Of a DNA stretch of 41,110 nt, positions 15,018 through 26,372 are shown piece after piece. The DNA is from Armatimonadota bacterium (GTDB lineage Bacteria; Bacillota; Desulfotomaculia; Desulfotomaculales; Nap2-2B): assembly GCA_023511535.1 (NCBI GenBank), contig JAIMBK010000026.1, positions 1-41,110 on the forward strand, given 5' to 3'. Under the pieces are notes generated by a model. That model ran no database searches and was not told the origin of the DNA. It saw only the letters and a program-made list of their open reading frames with translations. Every line of letters starts with the position of its first letter. Positions within the stretch are counted from its first letter, which is position 1. A program made the translations under genes and the position numbers.

Positions 15018-15496
15018 CTTAATCCCTCCCCCGGAGATTTAAAAGCTTCTTTCCGTAATGGTGTTCGTTTTAAGGGTTGACCGCTCTTTTCGATGCATCC
15101 CCCCTTAGAAAGTAGGAATTGGGAATTAGGAATTAGGAATTAGGGGTAGAGGACGGAAGTCCTCATCAGCAATTCTGGAAAAGTCCGCGCTGCTCGGTTG
15201 TCATTACAATTTAGCAAAGGGCATGCCAGGCAGATTAAATTAAAAAAATCACAATTTAAGCCGCCTTTTTGACCTGCAGGACCGCCCGGTTGACCAGATC
15301 GTAGACAGTCGGCTGTCCAGATTCTGGTCACTACATTTATTTAGCCTTGGGAAGGCGCCCCAGGTCTGCTCAAATCGCTTTTTTCCGGCCGCCCGGCGGG
15401 TGTCCGGATCTTCATCAGCCGGAGTTAAAATTTGCGGTTATGTTCAAGGGAGCACTTGAACAAAGTCCGGAAGGAGAGCAGGATTAACAAAGCAAG
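15018..15496. other. Gene-poor divergent intergenic region
   Basis: No convincing gene is seen. The region holds a run of GGAATTA-type repeats (15113-15146), a small perfect hairpin GAGGAC/GTCCTC (15149-15164), and GC-rich inverted repeats around 15390. I looked for a T-box leader (AGGGTGGNACCGCG) ahead of valS and found none. Confidence 0.5.
15113..15146 (+). repeat. G-rich GGAATTA tandem repeat
   Basis: Four imperfect 7-8 base units of the GGAATTAGGAATTAGGGG type are present. Similar runs occur at 19486, 25543 and 35108, and in inverted (C-rich) orientation at 25757, 35809 and 41092. They are all intergenic or at gene edges. Confidence 0.75.
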
Positions 15497-15525
15497 TTGA
15501 CAGATCTGGCGAAAATGGTTAACAT
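15497..15525 (+). promoter_or_regulatory. Putative sigma-A promoter of valS
   Basis: TTGACA (15497-15502), a 17-base spacer and TAACAT (15520-15525) precede the chosen valS start by about 38 bases. The -35 is perfect and the -10 matches four of six. This supports starting valS at 15563 rather than at an in-frame TTG inside this promoter. Confidence 0.65.
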
Positions 15526-15562
15526 ATTTCCGGATGCCGAATGTTTTTTGGGGGAGGCAAAT

Positions 15563-18217
15563 ATGAGCAGTTTTTCCATGGCCACCGCTTACGACCCCCG
15601 GGAGGTCGAGGAGAAGTGGTACCGTTACTGGGAAGAGAATAAATACTTTCATCCGCGGGTAGACGGCGACCAGACGCCCTTTTGCATCGTCATGCCCCCG
15701 CCGAACGTTACCGGGCAGCTGCACATGGGGCACGCTTTAAATAATACCCTGCAGGACATCCTGATCCGCTGGCGCCGGATGCAGGGATATAATACTTTAT
15801 GGTTGCCGGGCACCGATCACGCCGGGATCGCCACCCAGGCCAGGGTGGAGGAGGAACTGGCGAAGGAAGGTTTGACCAGGAGTGAGCTGGGCCGGGAGAA
15901 ATTTTTAGAACGGGTCTGGGCCTGGAAAGAAAAATACGGGGGCCGGATCACCCACCAGCTCCGCCGGCTGGGGGCTTCCTGCGACTGGGAGCGGGAGCGC
16001 TTCACTATGGACGAGGGCTGTTCGGAAGCTGTGCGGGAGGTTTTTATCCGGCTTTACGAGCGGGGTTTGATTTACCGGGGCAATTACATCATCAACTGGT
16101 GCCCGCGCTGCCATACGACCATTTCGGACATCGAAGTGGAGCACGAGGATACTCCCGGACAGCTTTATTACGTTAAATATCCCGTGAAAGACAGCGCCGA
16201 ATCTGTCCCGGTGGCCACCACCCGCCCGGAGACGATGCTGGGCGACGTGGCGGTGGCGGTCCACCCCGGCGACGAACGCTACCGGCAGATCGTGGGGAAG
16301 ATTTTAATTCTGCCTCTGGCGGGGCGCGAAATACCCGTCATCGCGGACGAATACGTGGACCCGGCCTTCGGCACGGGCGCGGTGAAAATCACCCCGGCGC
16401 ACGACCCCAACGACTTTGCGGTCGGCCAAAGGCACAATCTGCCGGCACCGAAGGTGATTGACGAGGGTGCCGTAATGACGGAAGAGGCGGGGAGATACCG
16501 GGGCCTGGGCCGCTACGCCTGCCGCAAGCGGGTCGTCCAGGATTTAAAGGAGCAGGGTTATTTGCTGAAGGTGGAGGATTACACGCACGCCGTCGGCCAT
16601 TGTTACCGCTGCCGGACGGTGATTGAACCGATGCTCTCCAAACAGTGGTTTGTGCGCATGCGCCCGCTGGCCGAACCGGCCATCAAGGCGGTGCAGGAGG
16701 GGCGGATCCGTTTCGTCCCGGAGCGATTTACCCGGATATACCTGAACTGGATGGAGAATATCCGGGACTGGTGCATTTCCCGCCAGTTGTGGTGGGGGCA
16801 CCGGATTCCGGTCTGGTACTGTGCGGACTGCGGAGAAATGATTGCGGCCAAAGAGCCGCCCGGGCGCTGCCCGCACTGCGCCGGCCGGGAGCTGGCCCAG
16901 GATCCCGATGTTCTGGATACCTGGTTCTCTTCGGCCCTGTGGCCGTTTTCCACCCTCGGCTGGCCGAAAAAGACCGTCGACCTGGCCTACTATTATCCCA
17001 CTTCCGTGCTGGTAACCGGGCGGGACATCATTTTCTTCTGGGTGGCCCGCATGATATTCAGCGGTCTGGCCTTTATGGAGGAAGTACCTTTCCGGGAGGT
17101 CCTGGTCCACGGGCTGGTTCTGGACTCCCTGGGGCGTAAAATGAGCAAATCCCTGGGCAACGGGGTGGACCCCATCGACGTGATCGAAAGCCACGGGGCG
17201 GACAGCCTGCGCTTTATGCTGGTGACGGGGAACACCCCCGGCAGCGATCTGCGGTTTCATTTCGAGCGCCTGGACGGGGCCCGGAACTTTACCAATAAAA
17301 TCTGGAACGCCTCCCGTTTTGCCTTGATGAATTTGCAGGATTACCGCCCGTCCAGACGACCCGCTCCGGAATCCTATACGCTGGTCGACCGCTGGATTTT
17401 AAGCCGCCTGCAGGCGGCCATCGAAGGAGCTACCGCCAATTTAGAAGCCTATGAATTGGGTGAAGCGGCCCGGATTATTTACGAATTTACCTGGGATGAG
17501 TTCTGCGACTGGTACATCGAGCTGGCCAAAGCGTCCCTTTACGGCAAGGATGCGCAAAAGAAACGGACGACCCAATTTATCCTGGTGACGGTTTTAAAAA
17601 CCGCCCTGGAATTGCTCCATCCGTTTATGCCTTTTATAACGGAAGAAATCTGGCAGCGCCTGCCCAACCGCGGGCAAACGATCCTAAAAGCGCCCTGGCC
17701 TGCCGGTGAGCCGGACCGGCGGGATCTGGAGGCGGAAGAGCAGATGACGGTGCTCATGGAGATTACCAGAGCCATTCGCCACCTCCGGAGCGAAATGAAC
17801 GTGCCGCCGGGGTCGCGGGCAAAGGCGCTTTTGGTGGCGCCCGCGGAAGAAATCCGGAATTTGCTTGCGCGCTGGGGTTCTTACATCCAGGATCTGGCCC
17901 GCTGCGATCTCCAGCTTACGGCGGAATTAAACACAAAACCAGAGCAGGCCGCGCACGCCGTGGTCAGGGGGATAGAGATATTTATCCCCTTGAAAGGCCT
18001 CATTGATCTGGACAAAGAGGTAAGCCGCCTGGAAAAAGAACTGGCGGGAATCCGGCAGGATCTCGCCAGGGTCCAGGGAAAGCTGCAAAACGAGAACTTT
18101 TTAAAGAAAGCACGGCCGGAAGTAATCGAAAAGGAACGCGCCAAAGAGGCGGAGCTGTTGTCCGCCAGAGAGGCCCTGACCGGGCGGCTCGCCTGGTTAA
18201 AGGCCGTTAACCATTAG
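15563..18217 (+). CDS. valS: Valyl-tRNA synthetase
   Basis: The 884-residue class I synthetase attaches valine to its tRNA. The HIGH motif appears in [15 protein letters not shown] and the KMSKS motif in [10 protein letters not shown]. The connective editing domain is present ([17 protein letters not shown]), as is the C-terminal coiled-coil arm (about residues 815-884, [20 protein letters not shown]). The start ATG at 15563 follows GGGGGAGG at spacing 5-6 and lies downstream of a promoter; the frame extends upstream but through the promoter. Gene order valS then folC is as in Bacillus subtilis, except that a minus-strand chemoreceptor gene is inserted between them. The stop overlaps the stop of that convergent gene by 4 bases. 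Confidence 0.98.
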   Translation: MSSFSMATAYDPREVEEKWYRYWEENKYFHPRVDGDQTPFCIVMPPPNVTGQLHMGHALNNTLQDILIRWRRMQGYNTLWLPGTDHAGIATQARVEEELAKEGLTRSELGREKFLERVWAWKEKYGGRITHQLRRLGASCDWERERFTMDEGCSEAVREVFIRLYERGLIYRGNYIINWCPRCHTTISDIEVEHEDTPGQLYYVKYPVKDSAESVPVATTRPETMLGDVAVAVHPGDERYRQIVGKILILPLAGREIPVIADEYVDPAFGTGAVKITPAHDPNDFAVGQRHNLPAPKVIDEGAVMTEEAGRYRGLGRYACRKRVVQDLKEQGYLLKVEDYTHAVGHCYRCRTVIEPMLSKQWFVRMRPLAEPAIKAVQEGRIRFVPERFTRIYLNWMENIRDWCISRQLWWGHRIPVWYCADCGEMIAAKEPPGRCPHCAGRELAQDPDVLDTWFSSALWPFSTLGWPKKTVDLAYYYPTSVLVTGRDIIFFWVARMIFSGLAFMEEVPFREVLVHGLVLDSLGRKMSKSLGNGVDPIDVIESHGADSLRFMLVTGNTPGSDLRFHFERLDGARNFTNKIWNASRFALMNLQDYRPSRRPAPESYTLVDRWILSRLQAAIEGATANLEAYELGEAARIIYEFTWDEFCDWYIELAKASLYGKDAQKKRTTQFILVTVLKTALELLHPFMPFITEEIWQRLPNRGQTILKAPWPAGEPDRRDLEAEEQMTVLMEITRAIRHLRSEMNVPPGSRAKALLVAPAEEIRNLLARWGSYIQDLARCDLQLTAELNTKPEQAAHAVVRGIEIFIPLKGLIDLDKEVSRLEKELAGIRQDLARVQGKLQNENFLKKARPEVIEKERAKEAELLSAREALTGRLAWLKAVNH

Positions 18218-19344
18218 TCTTCCCATTTAAATATTTCGCCGACCTTTTTGATTTGATTCACGTGGGTTGTTAACTGGTTGGTGATGGCCGAAACTTCCTC
18301 GCAACTGGCCGCCGCCTGCTGGGCCACCGCAGCAATAGCCTGCACGCCACTTACCATTTGTTCGTTGGCCGCCGCCTGTTGCTGGGAGATGGCGGCCAGT
18401 TGCTCGATGCTTTGCAAAGTGGAGGCGATTTGCTGCGTAATCTCTTGAAAGGCGCGCTGCACTTCGGCGGAAAGCGCCAGGCCGTCCTTTACGGCCGAAA
18501 CGCTTTCCGTCGTGGAGGCCTGAATATCGTTTACCAGTTGGGTGATTTCCTGGGTGGCCTGGGCGGAATTTTCGGCCAGCCGGCGCACTTCGTCGGCCAC
18601 CACGGCAAAACCGCGGCCGTGTTCTCCGGCCCGGGCCGCTTCAATGGCCGCATTTAAGGCCAGTAAATTCGTTTGCGCGGCAATGTCCTCAATCAGCTGG
18701 AGGAACTGCACGATTTTAGAAGAGTTTTGTTCAAGGGTAGCGGTTTTGTGGTGAATCAGGTTCATTCCGGTAATCACCTTATCCACCACCTGTCCGCCCT
18801 GCCGGGCGATTTGCGCGGTTTCGCGGGCCGTTTTGGCTGTTTCCTGGGCCTGCTGGGCGGAGTTCCGGGCAGAGTTGGCCAGATCCTCGATACTTTGTAA
18901 AAGCTTCTGGATCTGCCCGGCCTGTTCCTGGCTTCCGGTGCTGATCTGTTCCGTGCTGGTCGTAATCTGCCCGGCGGCCTGGACAAGGTTTTCGGAGGTT
19001 TCCTTGACCAGGCCGAGCCATTTGCTAACCCCTTTGATTACTTTGCCTATGTTGATCATGAGGGGGGTTACTTCCCCCCAGCCGTAGTTCCGGGGTTCGA
19101 TCACCATGTTCAGGTAACCTTTGATTGCTTTGTCGGTTTCCCGGATGCCCAGGTTGAACGTCTTCTGGAGGGGCGTAACGACCAGGTAGGTAATGAGCAT
19201 GGCCAAAAGGATCCCTCCGCCTGCCGAAGCGGCCGTAATCGGCCACGCCCCCTTGCCCAGCCACGTGCCGGCGACCGCCGCGCCCGCAGCCAGCAGGGCC
19301 AGGGCGCCGTTTAGCAAAGTAATCTTTCTTCTAAATTTGCCCAT
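18214..19344 (-). CDS. Methyl-accepting chemotaxis protein without external sensor
   Basis: The start at ATG 19342-19344 is preferred because AAGGGGGT lies about 6 bases upstream. The 376-residue protein has two closely spaced transmembrane helices (about 9-30 and 34-55) with almost no external loop. It lacks a clear HAMP domain and has a long cytoplasmic signalling domain. The hairpin tip region ([40 protein letters not shown]) is well conserved and contacts CheA and CheW. Without an external sensor it probably detects a cytoplasmic or membrane signal. No che genes are adjacent. It is convergent with valS, overlapping its stop codon. Confidence 0.93.
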   Translation of the reverse strand: MGKFRRKITLLNGALALLAAGAAVAGTWLGKGAWPITAASAGGGILLAMLITYLVVTPLQKTFNLGIRETDKAIKGYLNMVIEPRNYGWGEVTPLMINIGKVIKGVSKWLGLVKETSENLVQAAGQITTSTEQISTGSQEQAGQIQKLLQSIEDLANSARNSAQQAQETAKTARETAQIARQGGQVVDKVITGMNLIHHKTATLEQNSSKIVQFLQLIEDIAAQTNLLALNAAIEAARAGEHGRGFAVVADEVRRLAENSAQATQEITQLVNDIQASTTESVSAVKDGLALSAEVQRAFQEITQQIASTLQSIEQLAAISQQQAAANEQMVSGVQAIAAVAQQAAASCEEVSAITNQLTTHVNQIKKVGEIFKWED

Positions 19345-19485
19345 TTTTCTACCCCCTTGGTATTTTTTGATCATTTTAATTCCTCATTCGACAGATTTAT
19401 TTCAATTTAAAGGTTAAAAATTCCTGCTATGATTTTAAAAATTAATGTGGTAGGATTTTTAAAATGATCGTCAAAATTAAAAGAC

Positions 19486-19506
19486 AGGGATTATGGATTA
19501 GGGGTT
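19486..19506 (+). repeat. G-rich intergenic repeat copy
   Basis: AGGGATTATGGATTAGGGGT lies just before the folC ribosome site and matches the G-rich GGATTAGGGG repeats at 15113, 25543 and 35108. Confidence 0.5.
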
Positions 19507-19528
19507 GTTTTTTAGGAGGATCCGGCGG

Positions 19529-20884
19529 TTGGAATACGAAGAAGCAATGGAATATTTGCAAAACCTGACGAAGTTCGGCTTTAATTTCGGCCTGGGCCGC
19601 ATTCGCGAACTCCTGCGCAGGCTGGGCAACCCCCATTTATCTTTGCGCGTTATCCACATCGGCGGAACCAACGGCAAAGGGAGCACCCTGGCCATGGTCG
19701 CTTCCATTTTGCGGGCCGCCGGGTATAAAACGGGAACCTTTACGTCTCCCCATTTGCACAGTTATACCGAACGTTACATCATTAACGGCAGGCCGATCTC
19801 GCGCCGGCGGGTGGCGCAGCTGATCACCGGGCTGCGCCCGCACCTGGACGGCATGGTCGCGGAAGGTTTTGAACACCCCACGGAGTTTGAAGTCGGTACG
19901 GCCCTGGCCTTTCAGTATTTTTTCGAGGAGCAGGTTGATTTCCTGGTTTTAGAGGTCGGCCTGGGCGGGGCGATCGATTCGACCAACGTGGTGGAGCGGC
20001 CTTTGGTGTCGGTAATTACGAACGTAGCCATGGATCACATGGATTACCTGGGACGCACCGTCAGGGAGATTGCCGCCGTGAAAGCGGGAATTATTAAAGG
20101 GGGGGTGCCGGTAATTACCGCCGCGGACGATCCCGAGGCCCTGGCGGTAATCGGGGAAGTTGCCCGGGAAAAACAGGCTCCTTTCATCGGAGTATTGGAC
20201 GCCGGGCAAAAAACCGTTTTCCCGTTTGACCGGCAGGTGCGCTATCAACTGAATGATTTTTCCCTTGCCGGGCAGCATCTCACGGTGCGGAGCCGGCAAG
20301 GCAGTTATGAAAACCTCTTTTTGCCCTTGCCGGGCCGGCATCAGTTGGCGAACGCGGCCACCGCCGTGGCCGTCACCGAAGTGCTGATCGAAAAAGGGTA
20401 CGGGATTTCCCGGGAAGCCGTCTACCGGGGGATGGCAAACACCTTTTGGCCCGCCCGCCTGGAAATTTTTCCCGGGGAGCCGCTGGTCGTCATCGACGGC
20501 GCCCACAACTACGCCGGGGCGAAATCTTTACGCCGGGCGTGGGATGATTATTTTCCCGGCCGGGGCATAATACTTGTATTGGGGATGCTGGGGGACAAGG
20601 AACGGGCCAGGGTGGTCCAGGAGCTTGCTCCCCGGGCCAGGGCGGTCGTGGTCACGAAACCCGCCAGCCCCCGGGCGCAGGACTGGCAGAGCATGGCCGC
20701 CGAGGCGCGGCGCCACGTTCGGGAAGTGTACGCCATCGAAGCCATCCGGGAAGCCGTGGTGAAGGCTCTCCGGATTGCCCGCCGGGAAGAGGTTGTTTGC
20801 ATCACCGGGTCTCTTTATATGGTGGCGGAGGCGAGGGAAATGCTTTTAAACCGGCTCGACAGGGGGATTGAAGATGCTCTTTGA
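19529..20884 (+). CDS. folC: Bifunctional folylpolyglutamate/dihydrofolate synthase
   Basis: The TTG at 19529 follows AGGAGG at spacing 9; an earlier in-frame start at 19505 has no site. The product is 451 residues of the Mur-ligase type. The P-loop is HIGGTNGKGS, followed by a conserved histidine and aspartate region (NVAMDHMDYLG), and the C-terminal domain carries VVIDGAHNYAGA. It adds glutamate to folates with ATP, and in many bacteria also makes dihydrofolate from dihydropteroate. It follows valS as in Bacillus. The stop overlaps the next gene's start by 11 bases, suggesting one transcript with the exchanger gene. Confidence 0.96.
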   Translation: MEYEEAMEYLQNLTKFGFNFGLGRIRELLRRLGNPHLSLRVIHIGGTNGKGSTLAMVASILRAAGYKTGTFTSPHLHSYTERYIINGRPISRRRVAQLITGLRPHLDGMVAEGFEHPTEFEVGTALAFQYFFEEQVDFLVLEVGLGGAIDSTNVVERPLVSVITNVAMDHMDYLGRTVREIAAVKAGIIKGGVPVITAADDPEALAVIGEVAREKQAPFIGVLDAGQKTVFPFDRQVRYQLNDFSLAGQHLTVRSRQGSYENLFLPLPGRHQLANAATAVAVTEVLIEKGYGISREAVYRGMANTFWPARLEIFPGEPLVVIDGAHNYAGAKSLRRAWDDYFPGRGIILVLGMLGDKERARVVQELAPRARAVVVTKPASPRAQDWQSMAAEARRHVREVYAIEAIREAVVKALRIARREEVVCITGSLYMVAEAREMLLNRLDRGIEDAL

Positions 20885-21881
20885 CGTTGCCGTGCTGATC
20901 ACCAGCCTGGGCGTTATTCTGGTCGGGGCGGGCTTTTTTACCAACGGGATCGAATGGTTCGGCCGGAAATTAGGTTTGAATGAAGGAACGATCGGGAGTA
21001 TCCTGGCGGCGGTCGGAACGGCCATGCCGGAAACGATCATCCCTTTGATTGCCATTCTGGTGGCCGGCGGGGACGCCGGGCACGCCGTCGGCATCGGGGC
21101 GATTTTGGGCGCTCCGTTCATGCTGGGCACGCTGGCTGTTTTTTTGAGCGGGGGGGCCGTCCTGGTCTTCCGGAAAAACCGCCCCAGCTGCTCCCGGATT
21201 ACCCCGGAGAAATCAGTGATCTTAAGGGATCTCCTCTTTTTTCTGGTCGTCTATACCCTGGCCGTCCTGGCCGCCTTTCTGCCTCCCGTCTGGAAATACG
21301 TGGTGGCCGCGGCCCTGGTCGTCGCCTACCTGTTTTTTGTTTACCGGACGATTACGGAAAAGGATGATTCGCCCGCCGAAGGTACCCCGGAGCCCCTCCT
21401 CATCGCGCGCAAACTGCCGGATCCCCCGCTTTTTTTGGTGATTGCCCAGGTCGTTTTGGCGCTGGGGGGAATCATTGCCGGAGCGAAATATTTCGTTGAC
21501 GGCATTACCCACCTCTCCCAATTGCTGGGGGTACCGGCCTTAATTTTTTCCTTGATCATTGCCCCGCTGGCGACGGAAATGCCCGAGAAGTTTAACAGCA
21601 TTATCTGGCTGCGGCAGAATAAAGATACCCTGGCCCTGGGCAATATTACCGGGGCGATGGTTTTTCAAAGTTCCGTGATTCCGGCCATCGGCATTGTTTT
21701 AACCCCGTGGATTTTAACCGAGGCCGCCCTGTTGAGTGCCTTCCTGGCCCTCGTCTCTTCGCTGGCCACTTTTGTTTTCCTGAAACGTTTCGGGTATCTG
21801 GATGCGCGCCTGTTGGTAACCTACGGCGGCGCTTTTTACCTTGTCTTCCTGGCGGCGGTATTTGGGGGGGCGATTAATTAG
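20874..21881 (+). CDS. CaCA-family cation/calcium exchanger-like protein
   Basis: The ATG at 20874 is preferred because AGGGGG lies 7 bases upstream, within the folC end. The 335-residue protein has about ten transmembrane helices in two inverted halves. The alpha repeats that bind cations are GTAMPETIIPL in the first half and ATEMPEKFNSI in the second, the signature of the sodium/calcium exchanger (YrbG-like) family. The glutamates in these repeats are the usual ion ligands. Here each repeat has Met-Pro-Glu where YrbG-type proteins commonly have Leu/Ser-Pro-Glu. The ion transported cannot be decided. It overlaps folC and is followed by about 90 bases before the next promoter. Confidence 0.85.
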   Translation: MLFDVAVLITSLGVILVGAGFFTNGIEWFGRKLGLNEGTIGSILAAVGTAMPETIIPLIAILVAGGDAGHAVGIGAILGAPFMLGTLAVFLSGGAVLVFRKNRPSCSRITPEKSVILRDLLFFLVVYTLAVLAAFLPPVWKYVVAAALVVAYLFFVYRTITEKDDSPAEGTPEPLLIARKLPDPPLFLVIAQVVLALGGIIAGAKYFVDGITHLSQLLGVPALIFSLIIAPLATEMPEKFNSIIWLRQNKDTLALGNITGAMVFQSSVIPAIGIVLTPWILTEAALLSAFLALVSSLATFVFLKRFGYLDARLLVTYGGAFYLVFLAAVFGGAIN

Positions 21882-21969
21882 AAAAAACCCTCCGGGGTAA
21901 AAAGGCGTTAGCTGCAGGGGAACCTGAAAAAGGCCGGAATGATAAGAGAACGCTCGAAAAATAAACGGC

Positions 21970-21998
21970 TTGTCACGGTATGCAGAAAATGATAAACT
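21970..21998 (+). promoter_or_regulatory. Putative sigma-A promoter ahead of DUF4321-maf-radC-mre
   Basis: TTGTCA (21970-21975), a 17-base spacer and TAAACT (21993-21998) lie 36 bases before the DUF4321 start. The -35 matches five of six and the -10 four of six. It is the only promoter-like element in this spacer and would drive the shape and division genes. Confidence 0.5.
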
Positions 21999-22033
21999 AC
22001 AAGTTGTAAAATTAATTTATTCAGGTGAAAAAA

Positions 22034-22291
22034 ATGGCTAAACCGTATAAACAATCACAAAATGCGTGGGTTTTGCTGCTCCTGCTTTTTGCCGGGGGGC
22101 TTGCCGGCAACGCGGTGGCGTACGTTTTACCGCCCGGCCTCGGCATCCTCAAGGCAATTTACACAATCGGGCTCAAGCCGGCCACCCTGGACCTCCATTT
22201 TTTACAGTTTACTTTCGGCCTGACCGTGGATGTAGGCATTTTAACCGTGCTTGGTTTCTTGCTCGGGTATCTTTTATACCGGAAGGTTTAG
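22034..22291 (+). CDS. DUF4321-like small membrane protein
   Basis: The ATG at 22034 follows CAGGTG; a GTG at 22025 overlaps that site. The 85-residue protein has two transmembrane helices (about 12-33 and 60-82) joined by a short segment with GILKAIYTIGLKP and LHFLQFTFGLTVDV. The length and LTVDVGILTVLGFLLGYLLYR-type ending match DUF4321 proteins found ahead of maf in many Clostridia. Its function is unknown. It is the first gene of the maf-radC-mre run. Confidence 0.75.
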   Translation: MAKPYKQSQNAWVLLLLLFAGGLAGNAVAYVLPPGLGILKAIYTIGLKPATLDLHFLQFTFGLTVDVGILTVLGFLLGYLLYRKV

Positions 22292-22920
22292 GGAAAACCG
22301 TCCGAATTGGTAAATTGGAGGGGGAGAATTGCTTCCCGTTTATCTGGCCTCTGCTTCGCCCCGCCGGGAGAGGCTCTTAAATCAGCTCGGCATCCCCTTT
22401 TCGATTCTTGTCCGTCCGGTGGAGGAGAGCTTGAGCGAAGGGTTGTCTTTTGGCCGGCAGGCGGAGGTTTTGGCGGAACGGAAAGCGAAGGCCGCGGCCC
22501 GGGAGGTAAGCGAAGGTCTGGTCATCGGCGCCGATACGATCGTGGTTTGCCGGGGCCGGATCCTGGGCAAACCGGCAGGTACGGAGGACGCGGAAAAAAT
22601 GCTGAGTTTCCTGCAGGGAAAGGAGCACGACGTTTATACCGGGCTGGCCGTTCTCCAAAAACCTTCCCTGCGGATGGTTACGGCCCACGCGCGGACAAAG
22701 GTAAAATTTAAGCCTTTGACGCCGGAGCAAATCAGGCGCTACGCGGCCACCGGCGAACCGCTGGACAAAGCCGGGGCCTACGCGATTCAGGGGTTGGGAG
22801 CCGTCTTGATCGAAAGCATTGAGGGATGCTATTTTAACGTGGTCGGCCTTCCCCTGGCCCTGCTGGCGGAAATTCTGCTCGAGTTCGGCGTAGACGTTTT
22901 GGAGATGGGGAGGAAACTGG

Positions 22921-24704
<1,784 letters not shown>

Positions 24705-24714
24705 GTGGGTGGTT

Positions 24715-25545
24715 GTGCCTCGACGGGGAGCCGGCAAAAAGCTTTTTTTTGTTCTTCTTTTGATTCTGGCTGTTTTTTTGGTAATGAAGAACACCGGCTT
24801 GAAGGAGGCGGCGATGCCGCCTTTAGAAGGGGCCTGGCGGGACGTTTCGGCCCCCGTGCAGAAAGTTTGCGTCAGCGTTACGCGCTGGCTGGAAAACGTC
24901 CTCGCGCGCCCCTTTGCTTTAATTAACGCTTCCCGGCAGAATGAGCAATTAACCAGGGAAGTAGCCGAATTGAAGGCGCGCCTGCAGGAACTTGAAGAGT
25001 ACCGGCTGGAAAATGAACGGCTGAAAAAACTCCTGGACCTTCAGACCAGGCCGCCGGGCAATTTTAAAGTCACCGCCGCGACGGTCGTCGGCCGCGACCC
25101 GGGCAACTGGTTTAAAACAATTACCCTGGACAAAGGCTCCCGGCAAGGGGTCCAGGTGAATATGCCGGTGCTGGTGCCCGAAGGGCTGGTCGGCAGAGTG
25201 GTGGAAGTAAGCGCCAATACCGCGCAAGTGATGCTGATTACCGATCCCCGCAGCGCGGTCAGCAGCCTGATTCAAGAGAACCGTTCCCCCGGCATCGTAG
25301 AGGGAACGGCCGATCCTTCCGGGCGGTTGCGGATGATCCACATTCCTTACGACGTATTTGTACGGAAAGGGCAGGTGGTGATCACTTCCGGTCTGGGCAG
25401 CCTGTTTCCGAAGGGGATCGTCATCGGGCAAATCCTGGAGGCCAAAAAGGACCCTACAGGATTGTTTTACAACGCCACAATTCAGTCCCTGGTAGATTTT
25501 AACCGGCTGGAAGAAGTCTTGATTGTGACCGGAACCGCCGAGTAG
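24715..25545 (+). CDS. mreC: Rod-shape protein MreC
   Basis: GTG 24715 is taken because AGGTGGG lies about 6 bases upstream; another GTG lies at 24709. The product is about 276 residues. It has one N-terminal transmembrane helix (KKLFFVLLLILAVFLVM), a coiled coil (about 70-105, EQLTREVAELKARLQELEEY) and a two-lobed beta-barrel domain outside the cell. MreC links MreB filaments to the peptidoglycan enzymes. It is followed not by mreD directly but by a 272-base insertion bounded by inverted G-rich/C-rich repeats. Confidence 0.95.
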   Translation: MPRRGAGKKLFFVLLLILAVFLVMKNTGLKEAAMPPLEGAWRDVSAPVQKVCVSVTRWLENVLARPFALINASRQNEQLTREVAELKARLQELEEYRLENERLKKLLDLQTRPPGNFKVTAATVVGRDPGNWFKTITLDKGSRQGVQVNMPVLVPEGLVGRVVEVSANTAQVMLITDPRSAVSSLIQENRSPGIVEGTADPSGRLRMIHIPYDVFVRKGQVVITSGLGSLFPKGIVIGQILEAKKDPTGLFYNATIQSLVDFNRLEEVLIVTGTAE

Positions 25546-25793
25546 GGATTAGGGAATAGGGAATAGGGGATATAGCTTTTGTGACGTTTATTTTTCGTTG
25601 GAGAGGGCTGGAATTAGTGCGGGAGAGCGACATATGCTAAAAGCGTCGGGAACCAGAATTAAGCCGCAGTTTCGGTTAGTGAACCAACAGCGCGAATTGC
25701 GCCGATAATGCCATGCAAAGAGATCATAACATAATCATACCGGGGAAGAAGGTCAGACCCCTAATTCCCAGCCCCTAATTCCTAATTCCTATT
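25543..25793. repeat. Repeat-bounded insertion between mreC and mreD
   Basis: The left end (25543-25570) is TAGGGATTAGGGAATAGGG-like, overlapping the mreC stop. The right end (25757-25793) is its inverted counterpart (CCCCTAATTCC units). The interior has no ORF of note. It contains ATAATCAT at 25731 and GGGAAGAAGG-type sequence that match the repeat at 35780-35815. This looks like a miniature inverted-repeat element or a repeat-derived insertion in an otherwise compact operon. Confidence 0.6.
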
Positions 25794-25817
25794 TTCGAAG
25801 CAGGGGGGGGCGGCAAA

Positions 25818-26300
25818 ATGCGGGCAGCGGTTCTGGGCGTTTTTATGCTGGCTGTATTCATCCAGAACACCGTTCTGGATTCTCTCCAATTATTTGGGAT
25901 CAAGCCCGACCTTGTTTTTGTGCTGGTAATATTTTCTGCCCTGCTAAGGGGCCAAAAAGAAGGGGCGTTCACGGGATTTGTGGCCGGTTTCTTGATGGAT
26001 CTCGCCGCGGGCAGTTACTTAGGGCTGAACGCGCTGGCCCTCCTGGCCGCCGGCTATCTGGCGGGGATCATGCAAACCGCGCTTTATAAAGACAATCCTT
26101 TTGTGGTTGCGCTGGTGACCTTGCTGGTTAGTTTTCTTACCGGCTTAATTTACTACCTGCTCTTCCTGTACCTGGGGATTTTTATTTCCCCGGAGATGGC
26201 CCTGGGGAGAATTACGCTTTTCGGGGCCGTTTACAATGCCCTGGTGGCGCTGCTGCTGTACAGGTGGTTTTTCCGGACCTATCCGAGGGTTTACCAGTAA
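25818..26300 (+). CDS. mreD: Rod-shape protein MreD
   Basis: ATG 25818 follows a GGGGGGG run at a plausible distance. The 160-residue hydrophobic protein has five to six transmembrane helices. It carries the family's early FGIKPDLVFVLVIFSALLRG and GFLMDLAAGSYLGLNAL motifs. MreD is a membrane partner of MreC in the elongation complex. It is separated from mreC by a repeat-bounded insertion, and the PBP2 gene follows after 72 bases. Confidence 0.92.
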   Translation: MRAAVLGVFMLAVFIQNTVLDSLQLFGIKPDLVFVLVIFSALLRGQKEGAFTGFVAGFLMDLAAGSYLGLNALALLAAGYLAGIMQTALYKDNPFVVALVTLLVSFLTGLIYYLLFLYLGIFISPEMALGRITLFGAVYNALVALLLYRWFFRTYPRVYQ

Positions 26301-26372
26301 ATGTTACTTTTACCAGCTAAACAAAGCGGACGGCGAAAAGCCGGTGTCCGGTTCTTTTGAGGGGAAGTTTCG

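Noticed and set aside
12000-15100. Sigma-54 promoters for the TauE and kinase operons
   Set aside because: No GG-N10-GC element with acceptable flanks was found upstream of either operon on the minus strand.
15113-15146. CRISPR-like array in GGAATTA repeats
   Set aside because: Units are 7-8 bases in direct contact, without spacers, and no cas genes are present.
15018-15562. T-box leader ahead of valS
   Set aside because: No AGGGTGGNACCGCG sequence or terminator/antiterminator pair is visible; a plain promoter explains the start.
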